Positions 1 through 5,776 of a DNA stretch of 7,569 bases are shown in pieces. How positions within the stretch are numbered: the stretch's first letter is position 1; every line of letters begins with the position of its first letter. Where the stretch lies: positions 1 to 7,569 of the forward strand of contig JABMSA010000673.1 of NCBI GenBank assembly GCA_013202185.1. The letters are read 5' to 3'. Made by a program: the position numbers and the translations under genes. The DNA comes from Planctomycetota bacterium (GTDB lineage Bacteria > Planctomycetota > PUPC01 > JABMSA01). A model generated the notes under the pieces. It saw nothing but the letters and a program-made list of their open reading frames with translations, did no database searches and had not been told where the DNA came from.

Positions 1-2585
1 ATGCCGGCCGGGCCGTACATGGGTGCGCCGTCGGGCGTGATGGCAGTTGGCTTGTAAGCCGTGATGCCATTAGGAGCGTCGCTGCAATAGATTACCAATT
101 CCTTGCTGATTCGGCCGCCCCAGCCGCTGTGGAGGGGGATGTTTCCGTCGGCCAGCTCGCACTCGTTGCGCTCGGCAATGCCGTTGCCGTTGCGGTCGTA
201 CCAGAAAACACCCCGGTTGAGGTCGAGTCCCTCGAACTTACCGGAAGGTTGGTCAATGACCGTGCCCCGACTGTTTTTCTTTCCGGAGAATCCAATCACC
301 GGCCCCACTGCGGCCACTGGCTGCCAGCGGCCCTTGCGCTCCATGTAAACGACGTGCGTGCTGTTGTGGTGCGAGTACATGTACTCGCACGGGCCGAAGC
401 CCACGTCGCCTGTGAAGCGTTGCGCGTTGTCGGCGCCGCTGGGATCGACCCTGAAGCGTTCGCCGGCGTCTTCATCGGGCACCCACAGTACCTGGGTCAC
501 ATCCCACGTGTGTTTGTCATGATCGAGCTTGATCTCGTTGGGACCCGCGTACGCGAGGGTTGGGTCCTGGTCGTGGAGGTAGGTGCCGGCGCCTGCGTAG
601 CCGGTGCAGCCGATGTAATCGCGGATCAGCTTGCCGTCTCGGCCCCACACCGATACCCGCCTCGGAAACAGCCAAAGCTCCGCCACCCAGATTTGGTCCT
701 TGCCGTCTACCGCTATGCGCGCCATCGGCAGCAAGCCCTCCTTGCGGAAAGGGCCGCTGCGCGGTCTGCCGCCTTTGATGCCCACGGTATATGCCGGCTC
801 GCCCTTCGGCGTGAAAGCCTTGATCCGGCAGTCGGGGCCGGCATCCATCACCAGGATGTTCCCGTCGGTGTCGGTTGCCATCGAGCATGACTCGCCGAAG
901 TCCACGGGTGTCACCTGGGAAAGCCGGCCGGTTGTCCGATCGACCTTGTTGAGCTTTCCGGCCGAGAGAACGTAGAGTTTGCCGTTCTTGTCGAATGCCG
1001 CCGCTGTGGGCTTCCGTACTTTTATGCGCCTGACGAGTTTTGCGGGTTCGGTGCTCATCACGGCCAGTTCGTTGGAGCTGAGTGCGAAAACCACCTTGCC
1101 GTTGTAGGCGGCAATGGCCTGCACACTGCCGTAGTACCTTCGGTCCAGCATGCGCTTGAGCAACGGCCAACTTCGGTCTTGGCCGGGAATGCGCATGAAC
1201 TTGAAAGAGCCGTCGGTTTTGGCGAAGCGACAAAGAGTGAGCCCTATTACTGCGTAAACGTAATCTCGATCCGCCGTAATGAACGTGGAAGTGGTCCTCC
1301 CGCCCCATTTTTTCCTGCCGTAGGGGCCGATGCCCATGATGCCATCGCCTATTATCATAGCCTTATAAGACACAAAGGCCCAATCGCCCGATGCCGCAAC
1401 ATCGCTTGGCGAGTAGTAATCGGTGCCCCAGCCTCCGCTGCCGTCCCTCGTCCGCCATGGTGGCGTTCCCGGGTTGTAAAAGGACATCTCGTAGAGCGCT
1501 CCCAGGCCATTGTGTGTGAGGCCCTTGACACTGTATGATCCCGGCTCCAGGAGCTTGCCCTCGTCGTCCAGGCAGTCCCACATCACATCAACGGTACGCT
1601 CGTTGCCCTTGATCGCAACCGTGTATTCCTCGGAATCAAAATCGGCGGCAAGGTTGCGCACGCGCTTTCCCGCCGCGTTGTCTATGGCAATGGTAAAACG
1701 TGCCGCGTCCTTGGGTATTGTCGCTCGAACAGGCACAAGCCCTCCCGGCCGGTCAATACCCTCGGCGTATCGACGCACCGGCACGTCACCCGCGCCGAGC
1801 AGCACCGCATTGCCCCATTCGTTGTAAGCCTCCCAAACATCGCGCCGGTGCGTGACGCCCGGTTGGAGGTTGTCGGCGTATCTATGAATGAAGTATGCCT
1901 TGCCGCTACGATCTCCCCAATAGAATCCGAACATCACCTGGAATCTCATGCCCGGCACGACCAACGGCGGCTTGTCGTAAATAAGTGACCACGGCAGTTT
2001 CATCTCCTGCACGTAGCCCTTGCCGTCGGCATCCACGCGATAGGCCGTCTCGACCCCTTGCTCGAGCTTGCCGGTCTCGTTGTAATAGACGTCCCCATCC
2101 TTGACGCTCGGATCGTCCCGGCCCCCACACCTGTCAATCATCACCGAGTTCAGCTCTTCGGGAGCATAGTACCAGGCCTTGACCTTCTTGATGGTGTCTG
2201 TTCGGAAATGCATGAGAACGCAGTCCGACTCCCAGCAGTAAAAGGACTCGGCCCTCGGGTGGATCCTGCTGTTCATCGGCGTGGGGTCTTTCCACTTCAG
2301 GGCGAAGTAGAGGTTATCCTTGTCCCACATTGTCGCCGTCTCGACGGAATACTCATCGCGCATGGCTACATCGACGAAGCTCCAGATGCGCCCCGACAAG
2401 TCCCACTCGGCGAGATCACCGTCGATGATCACCTCGTCCGGCGCCGGCAGGACCCACATGCCCTCGTTCTGGCTCTGCCTGCCGAGCATGTTGATGCCGT
2501 CGGCCGCCATCGCCGCCACCGAAATCATCATGACCAGGCCGATGCACGCCGCCGTCCTCTTGATGCAATTTGCTCCGGTATCCAT
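1..2585 (-). CDS. Secreted CBM9-like / FlgD-Ig-like / beta-propeller protein, 3' end cut by window
   Basis: One uninterrupted frame of 861 codons runs from the ATG at 2585 off the left edge, so the C-terminus is missing. Residues 1-28 form a signal peptide (KR, then a hydrophobic stretch, cleavage near AMA-AD). Residues about 45-265 resemble a CBM9/DOMON-like or ethylbenzene-dehydrogenase-like carbohydrate-binding fold: VIIDGDLAEWD, then a WDKDNLYFALKWKD strand and a WESDCVLMHF segment. Residues about 285-370 look like a FlgD immunoglobulin-like domain (GKRVRNL, VMWDCLDDEGK, EPGSYSVKG). Residues about 385-700 carry NHL/beta-propeller-like strands (DKNGKLYVL, DTDGNILVMD, DGKDQIWVAE). Residues 797-808 (D-R-N-G-N-G-I then E at position 12) match an EF-hand calcium loop. 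The start is supported by a strong ribosome site. The substrate is unknown; a role in binding or processing polysaccharide outside the cytoplasm is inference. Domain names come from motif recognition only. Confidence 0.88.
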   Translation of the reverse strand, partial: MDTGANCIKRTAACIGLVMMISVAAMAADGINMLGRQSQNEGMWVLPAPDEVIIDGDLAEWDLSGRIWSFVDVAMRDEYSVETATMWDKDNLYFALKWKDPTPMNSRIHPRAESFYCWESDCVLMHFRTDTIKKVKAWYYAPEELNSVMIDRCGGRDDPSVKDGDVYYNETGKLEQGVETAYRVDADGKGYVQEMKLPWSLIYDKPPLVVPGMRFQVMFGFYWGDRSGKAYFIHRYADNLQPGVTHRRDVWEAYNEWGNAVLLGAGDVPVRRYAEGIDRPGGLVPVRATIPKDAARFTIAIDNAAGKRVRNLAADFDSEEYTVAIKGNERTVDVMWDCLDDEGKLLEPGSYSVKGLTHNGLGALYEMSFYNPGTPPWRTRDGSGGWGTDYYSPSDVAASGDWAFVSYKAMIIGDGIMGIGPYGRKKWGGRTTSTFITADRDYVYAVIGLTLCRFAKTDGSFKFMRIPGQDRSWPLLKRMLDRRYYGSVQAIAAYNGKVVFALSSNELAVMSTEPAKLVRRIKVRKPTAAAFDKNGKLYVLSAGKLNKVDRTTGRLSQVTPVDFGESCSMATDTDGNILVMDAGPDCRIKAFTPKGEPAYTVGIKGGRPRSGPFRKEGLLPMARIAVDGKDQIWVAELWLFPRRVSVWGRDGKLIRDYIGCTGYAGAGTYLHDQDPTLAYAGPNEIKLDHDKHTWDVTQVLWVPDEDAGERFRVDPSGADNAQRFTGDVGFGPCEYMYSHHNSTHVVYMERKGRWQPVAAVGPVIGFSGKKNSRGTVIDQPSGKFEGLDLNRGVFWYDRNGNGIAERNECELADGNIPLHSGWGGRISKELVIYCSDAPNGITAYKPTAITPDGAPMYGPAG
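369..390. repeat. Perfect 22-base palindrome inside the large secreted-protein gene
   Basis: The half-site GTGCGAGTACA is followed directly by its exact reverse complement with no spacer. It lies inside codons for C733-H739 (CEYMYSH) of the minus-strand gene. The symmetry was checked base by base; it breaks at the next pair (G/G). A role is not known. Confidence 0.85.
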
Positions 2586-2590
2586 TGCGT

Positions 2591-2600
2591 CCTCTCCTTT
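2591..2600 (-). promoter_or_regulatory. Shine-Dalgarno site of the large secreted-protein gene
   Basis: On the minus strand the sequence AAAGGAGAGG lies 5 bases before the ATG at 2585. This near-ideal ribosome site fixes the start; the next methionines fall inside the signal-peptide hydrophobic core. Confidence 0.8.
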
Positions 2601-2661
2601 CTCCGTGTGCGCTGTTTCCTCGTCTTGCGCCATTAGCCGCGCTTCGATCGCTCCAAACACA

Positions 2662-2690
2662 AGTATTGCGCATCGAGGGGGGTCTTTCAA
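2662..2690 (-). promoter_or_regulatory. Probable sigma-70 promoter of the large secreted-protein gene
   Basis: On the minus strand a -35 box TTGAAA (2690-2685, 5 of 6 consensus) and a -10 box AATACT (2667-2662, 4 of 6) are separated by exactly 17 bases. Transcription would start near 2655 and give a leader of about 70 bases. It lies just past the terminator of the PilZ gene, so the two minus-strand genes appear to be separate transcripts. Confidence 0.5.
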
Positions 2691-2775
2691 GGCAAAAGCG
2701 CCAAAGAAAGCTGTGGGGAGGGACAAATGTCTTGTAGGCGCCGGCACCGCGAGCGCATCTTTACAGGAGGCGAAC

Positions 2776-2820
2776 AAAAAAATCCGGACCCGCCGCGAGA
2801 TGCCTCGACAGCAGGCCCGG
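2776..2820 (-). terminator. Intrinsic terminator of the PilZ gene
   Basis: Read on the minus strand, CCGGGCCTGC pairs with GCGGGTCCGG (10 pairs, two of them G-U). Between them is a second small stem, CGAG/CTCG, with a GCAT loop. The hairpin is followed by A and then seven T. It sits about 40 bases past the PilZ stop codon and before the promoter of the next gene. This is a textbook Rho-independent terminator geometry. Confidence 0.85.
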
Positions 2821-2858
2821 ACCTTCATGAATTGTGGCTGAGCTTCAGCAGGTGGCGA

Positions 2859-3266
2859 TCAGTCCGGCAACTCGAAAAACTCCCTTGTCAGCATCCTGCG
2901 GTGCGCCGTGCTGATATCCACAAACTCGACCCCGACGCGGAAGCAGTCGGCCCAGCGTATGCAATACTTCACCCTTCCTGCGGCCGGTATGCTGCTGCGC
3001 ACGGGCGTGTCTATCAGCAGCTCCACCTTCTGGCCGGTTGATATCGCGTCGGGCGATTCAAAACTGATTCCGCCCGACCCGACATCGAGCACCCTGACAG
3101 AATCAAACGGACCCGGCCGGTGAAAGCCCGCCTTGCGTACCGATGTAGACACGCCTTCGACAGACCTTCTCTCGTTCGCCCGCCTGGCTGCTTCTTCTAC
3201 CTCATGATGACTTGCTTCCTCAACAGGCGTCACCCTAACGGCACAATCCAGATATGCGTCGCTCAT
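2859..3266 (-). CDS. PilZ-domain protein (putative cyclic-di-GMP receptor)
   Basis: This 135-residue protein has no signal peptide or membrane segment, so it should be cytoplasmic. PilZ proteins bind cyclic-di-GMP through RxxxR and, 20-30 residues later, (D/N)xSxxG. Here R29-A-N-E-R33 gives the first motif. D61-V-G-S-G-G66 gives the second 28 residues later, but glycine replaces the usual serine at the third position. RVGVEFVDI (110-118) matches the closing beta strand of the fold. Residues 1-27 are not recognisable and the protein ends soon after the domain, so it is a stand-alone PilZ adaptor. The ATG at 3266 has AGGAGA at a good distance. An intrinsic terminator follows and a sigma-54-like site precedes it. 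The output partner is not visible here. Ligand binding may be weakened by the altered motif. Confidence 0.85.
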   Translation of the reverse strand: MSDAYLDCAVRVTPVEEASHHEVEEAARRANERRSVEGVSTSVRKAGFHRPGPFDSVRVLDVGSGGISFESPDAISTGQKVELLIDTPVRSSIPAAGRVKYCIRWADCFRVGVEFVDISTAHRRMLTREFFELPD

Positions 3267-3271
3267 TGCAG

Positions 3272-3277
3272 TCTCCT
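3272..3277 (-). promoter_or_regulatory. Shine-Dalgarno site of the PilZ gene
   Basis: AGGAGA on the minus strand stands 5 bases before the ATG at 3266 and supports that start. Confidence 0.7.
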
Positions 3278-3378
3278 CGTCTGCTTCCCGGGGGCGTTTG
3301 GCCGTCGAAAAGCAGTCGTTTCAGGCTGCTCCCCGCTTGCGCGTGTGAAATAATCCAATGACTGTCGCCGTGGATTAC

Positions 3379-3394
3379 TGCAAACCGCGTGCCG
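3379..3394 (-). promoter_or_regulatory. Sigma-54 (-24/-12) promoter candidate for the PilZ gene
   Basis: The minus strand reads CGGCACG-CGGT-TTGCA. The known RpoN consensus is TGGCACG-N4-TTGCW, so 11 of the 12 defined positions match, and the invariant GG and GC lie exactly 12 bases apart. Predicted transcription start is near 3368, giving a leader of about 100 bases to the PilZ ATG. No good sigma-70 pair was found in the same interval. Function is inferred from the match alone. Confidence 0.55.
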
Positions 3395-3544
3395 GATTTG
3401 CCGCGATATGCAAGTATGGCGGCACAGCGATGCCTTCTGCCCCTAACGGCCGGTATCGCAATATTTCATCCGCTACAAAATTTGTGGGAAATGGCAGGAC
3501 AAACGCCCCATGCTGTGCTGTAAGCTCTGTTTTCACAACCGGTT

Positions 3545-3562
3545 ATTGCGCTTGCACGCAAT
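3545..3562. repeat. Inverted repeat ATTGCG-N6-CGCAAT, possible regulator site
   Basis: Two perfect 6-base arms are separated by CTTGCA. The centre lies about 185 bases upstream of the predicted sigma-54 start of the PilZ gene and about 50 bases upstream of the consensus promoter on the other strand. That is a position where an activator or repressor dimer could act on either. An AACCGGTT palindrome sits just to its left (about 3536-3543). Confidence 0.35.
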
Positions 3563-3602
3563 GCGGGTGGCTGCTGCTACCTCGATTGTGGGAAAAAGCC
3601 GC

Positions 3603-3631
3603 TTGACACACGCAGCGCCCGGTGATATAAT
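3603..3631 (+). promoter_or_regulatory. Perfect-consensus sigma-70 promoter with extended -10
   Basis: TTGACA (3603-3608) and TATAAT (3626-3631) are both exact consensus boxes, separated by exactly 17 bases, and TGA directly before the -10 gives the extended TGn element. Start is predicted near 3638. The next strong gene on this strand begins at 3898, so the leader would be about 260 bases unless a small RNA or small peptide is made first. No clear intrinsic terminator was seen in between. Confidence 0.65.
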
Positions 3632-3803
3632 CGGCGGAGTTGGGATGTCTCGAGCATTGCAGAGCATTTGCAGCAACGAACCAAACCGGCGCCGTGAAGC
3701 TCAGGTCACAATATCGATGACAATTGGCGGGAAGTCTGCAACAACCTCGATTAGGCGCCGCCGCCAAGTGCATTTTCGGCCGCGTTTCGCAACAACATTT
3801 TCC

Positions 3804-3832
3804 TTGACAACCACCCTCTTGTGGTGTAACCT
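3804..3832 (+). promoter_or_regulatory. Weak second promoter candidate with an inverted-repeat spacer
   Basis: An exact TTGACA (3804-3809) is followed after 17 bases by TAACCT, a poor -10 (3 of 6). Between the boxes, ACCAC (3810-3814) and GTGGT (3821-3825) form an inverted repeat with a 6-base loop, which could be an operator or a small hairpin. The call rests mainly on the -35 box and the position upstream of the DUF4159-like gene. Confidence 0.25.
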
Positions 3833-3882
3833 TTAGTAGAAGTCGGCCGGTTGGCATGAATGTTGCCGATTCACCGGTTGCC

Positions 3883-3890
3883 GAAGAGGA
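3883..3890 (+). promoter_or_regulatory. Shine-Dalgarno site deciding the start of the tandem DUF4159 gene
   Basis: GAAGAGGA lies 7 bases before the ATG at 3898. The alternative in-frame ATG at 3856 has no purine-rich site at the right distance, so 3898 is preferred. Confidence 0.6.
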
Positions 3891-3897
3891 CAAGAAA

Positions 3898-5409
3898 ATG
3901 AACACACGGAAAATATTCTGCCTGGTGGCCTTGGGTGTTGTGGCTGCTTTTTTGGTGGGGCTCGCGGGGCCGACGTTTGCCGACTGGGAGCCGCCCCCGC
4001 CGCCGAAACCCAGCAGGATCAAGGCCGGCGAAGGCCTCCCGCCGCTGCCGCTGCCCGCCACGCCGCTGAGACGCTCCGAACGCAAACGCGAACCCGCAAA
4101 GCCCGCACTCATTGGAAAAATCCAATACGGCAAAAAGGTGTGGGTGACCACCGACGACGGCCGGCGGCTCAGCTACCTCGACTGGCGCAGCGACACCACC
4201 GACATGCACCACCTGCTGAATTTCGCCAACTCGAAGCTCGGCGTCAGCTATCGCTATATCGAGACGCCCCTCCCGGGTTTCTCGTTCAATCCCGCCGAGC
4301 TGCCCGCGCTGTACTTCACCGGCCACAAGGATTTTGCGTTCAGCGACGAGGAACTCCGGCGGCTCGGATGGTACCTGCGCGACGGCGGAACGCTCATCGG
4401 AGACGCCTGCTGCGGGGCGAATGAGTTTTCGGTGGCGTTTGTGAGAAACGTGAAGAAGATCTTCCCCGACAGGCCCTTCCGCGTCATCAGCCCCGACGAT
4501 CCGCTGTATCATTGCTTTTACGAGGTCGAAAAGATCACCTACAAGGAAGAGGGCAAGGCGCCCCGCAAGGGAAAGCCCAACCTCAGGGGAATGAGGCTGG
4601 GCTGCAGGCTGGCGGTGGTCCTCAGCACGCACGACATGAGCTGCGGATGGGCGCGGCACGAGCACCCGCAAGGCAAACGAATAGACATCGAAGACGCCAC
4701 CAAGATCGGCACGAGTATAATAACATACATCCTCGCAAGCTACCAGTATGGCAAGACCTACAGCACGCAAAAGGTGTATCACGAGCAGGACGAGCCGACG
4801 CGCGAGCAGCTTGTTTTCGGACAGGTGATCCACGGCGGCGATTGGGACCCCGACCCGACGGCCGTGCCCAACCTCCTGAAGTTCCTCGAGGCCAACACAA
4901 CCATCGACGTGCAGTTTGCCCGGGCCGACGTCGACCTGCGAAACGTCGACGCGTTCAAGTATCCATTCATATACATGACCGGCCACGAGGACTTCGAGTT
5001 CGCCGACCAGGAGATAACGGCCCTCCGCAGCTACTTCCGAAACGGCGGAGTGATGCTCGCCAACGCGTGCTGCGGTCGGAAGGCGTTTGACGCCGCATTC
5101 CGCCGCGAGCTGGCCAAGGCGTTCGACAACACCGCGCTCCAGAAGCTGCCGACGGATCACCCGCTGTTCACGTCGCTCTACAGCATCGGCAAGGTGCGCT
5201 ACAGCGATTGGATGCGCGAGCAGAACCCGGACCTCGTCACGCCGGTCATCGAGGGCGTTACCGTGGGCGGGCAGCTTTGCGTCATCTACAGCCCCTACGA
5301 TCTCGGCAACGGCTGGGAGGGAATCGCGCATCCTTACTCTCTCGGCTACAGCCCGCACGACGCACTCAGGATCGGCGCCAACGTCATCGTTTACGCATTG
5401 ACACATTAG
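3898..5409 (+). CDS. Secreted protein with two tandem DUF4159-like domains
   Basis: Starting at 3898 the protein has 503 residues. An ATG at 3856 would add 14 residues ahead of the signal peptide and is less likely. Residues 1-28 are a signal peptide ending TFA-DW. A proline-rich linker follows (about 31-56). Two homologous halves come next: about 72-288 and about 303-503. They line up in register: TGHKDF (141) with TGHEDF (361), ACCG (170) with ACCG (390), both 220 residues apart, and CGW (249) with NGW (471). DUF4159 has, to my knowledge, a glutamine-amidotransferase-like fold, and I know of no assigned reaction for it. The protein probably acts in the periplasm or at the envelope. The DUF4175-like gene downstream matches the usual neighbourhood of this family. 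The antisense strand is also open here, but signal peptide, duplication and ribosome site all support the plus strand. Confidence 0.88.
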   Translation: MNTRKIFCLVALGVVAAFLVGLAGPTFADWEPPPPPKPSRIKAGEGLPPLPLPATPLRRSERKREPAKPALIGKIQYGKKVWVTTDDGRRLSYLDWRSDTTDMHHLLNFANSKLGVSYRYIETPLPGFSFNPAELPALYFTGHKDFAFSDEELRRLGWYLRDGGTLIGDACCGANEFSVAFVRNVKKIFPDRPFRVISPDDPLYHCFYEVEKITYKEEGKAPRKGKPNLRGMRLGCRLAVVLSTHDMSCGWARHEHPQGKRIDIEDATKIGTSIITYILASYQYGKTYSTQKVYHEQDEPTREQLVFGQVIHGGDWDPDPTAVPNLLKFLEANTTIDVQFARADVDLRNVDAFKYPFIYMTGHEDFEFADQEITALRSYFRNGGVMLANACCGRKAFDAAFRRELAKAFDNTALQKLPTDHPLFTSLYSIGKVRYSDWMREQNPDLVTPVIEGVTVGGQLCVIYSPYDLGNGWEGIAHPYSLGYSPHDALRIGANVIVYALTH

Positions 5410-5437
5410 GGGGTCTGTGGGTCGGTGGGTCTGTGGG
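5409..5437 (+). other. G-quadruplex motif touching the stop codon
   Basis: Four runs of three or more G (5409-5413, 5419-5421, 5427-5429, 5435-5437) are separated by loops of exactly five bases. The first G is the last base of the TAG stop of the DUF4159-like gene. The G-rich strand is the coding strand, so the fold could form in mRNA. Folding is inferred from the motif only. Confidence 0.6.
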
Positions 5438-5616
5438 TCTGTAGGACTCCGAATCGTCCTCGTCGTCGATCCGGCCCTTGGGCCGTGCCGCTAAGTGGGA
5501 CAATAGGACTGTGGGACTATGGGTCTCCGAATCGTCCTCGTCGTCGTCCTCGTCGTCGTCGTCGATCCGGCCCTTGGGCCGTGCCGCTAAGTGGGACAAT
5601 AGGACTGTAGGACTAT
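5411..5616 (+). repeat. Octamer arrays alternating with a duplicated core element
   Basis: Units of eight bases resembling RGGWCTRT are arranged in three arrays: five units at 5411-5450, four at 5497-5528 and three at 5593-5616. The arrays flank two copies of a core (5451-5496 and 5529-5592). The cores start GAATCG, contain CGGCCCTTGGGCCG and end in CTAAGT. They are identical except that the second has 18 extra bases in its CGT/CCT trinucleotide run (46 against 64 bases). No target-site duplication or encoded protein is evident. It fills the spacer between the DUF4159-like and DUF4175-like genes. Confidence 0.85.
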
Positions 5617-5659
5617 GATGCCGGAGCACATCTCGCCCTGCAGACACGCACCGTCTGGA

Positions 5660-5672
5660 GCCCCAACGGGGC
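5660..5672. repeat. Short GC hairpin GCCCC-AAC-GGGGC
   Basis: Perfect five-base arms enclose a three-base loop. There is no T-run after it on either strand, so it is not called a terminator. It resembles short dispersed intergenic palindromes of planctomycete genomes, which is an impression from memory. Confidence 0.4.
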
Positions 5673-5694
5673 GGTCTAGTGCTTCATGGCAAGT

Positions 5695-5740
5695 TATTCT
5701 TCGTCTCCGTGTGCTCTGTGTCTCCGTGGTTCATCTTTTT
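5695..5740 (-). repeat. Dispersed HGDTEHTE-type intergenic repeat
   Basis: On the minus strand this stretch reads as repeats of the type CACGGAGACACAGAG, which in one frame would encode NHGDTEHTE. This spurious peptide is familiar from mis-annotated small proteins of many bacteria, including planctomycetes. The element is a noncoding dispersed repeat, probably decayed here. It lies just before the start of the DUF4175-like gene. Confidence 0.55.
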
Positions 5741-5761
5741 TAGTTCCGGCTCGCCCGGTCT

Positions 5762-5766
5762 AGGAG
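5762..5766 (+). promoter_or_regulatory. Shine-Dalgarno site of the DUF4175-like gene
   Basis: AGGAG lies 10 bases before the GTG at 5777. An in-frame TAG at 5741-5743 and the lack of any other ATG, GTG or TTG between them make this GTG the first possible start. Confidence 0.65.
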
Positions 5767-5776
5767 CAAACGCCCC

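Noticed and set aside
129..890. 253-codon plus-strand frame opposite the large secreted-protein gene
   Set aside because: It lies wholly inside the minus-strand gene, has low-complexity Ala/Val/Arg composition and no recognisable domain.
517..1308. 263-codon minus-strand frame shifted relative to the large secreted-protein gene
   Set aside because: The other minus-strand frame is open without a break from 2585 to 1 and carries all the domain motifs; this one is rich in Arg, His and Gln, as expected of an out-of-frame read.
3645..3836. 63-codon small frame directly after the consensus promoter
   Set aside because: It has a possible ribosome site but an Arg/Thr/Ser-rich composition without a recognisable fold and would be almost leaderless; kept only as a possibility under the promoter finding.
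3638..3897. Riboswitch in the leader of the DUF4159-like gene
   Set aside because: No match to conserved cores that I can recall (cyclic-di-GMP, cobalamin, TPP, SAM), and no strong terminator or anti-terminator pair.
3543..4151. 202-codon minus-strand frame across the divergent region
   Set aside because: It overlaps the signal peptide and linker of the DUF4159-like gene in antisense and shows no domain.
3871..5406. 511-codon open frame antisense to the tandem DUF4159 gene
   Set aside because: It is a mirror frame caused by high GC and codon bias. It has no signal peptide or recognised motif, while the plus strand shows a signal peptide, a ribosome site and an internal domain duplication.
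5614..5619. TATGAT as a -10 box for the DUF4175-like gene
   Set aside because: It arises from the repeat sequence and has only a 3-of-6 match (GTGGGA) at the correct -35 distance.
5384..5647. 87-codon minus-strand frame with repeated PTVLLSHLAARPKGR and acidic runs
   Set aside because: Both peptide repeats come directly from the noncoding repeat cores and the octamers; there is no ribosome site and it overlaps the end of the DUF4159-like gene.
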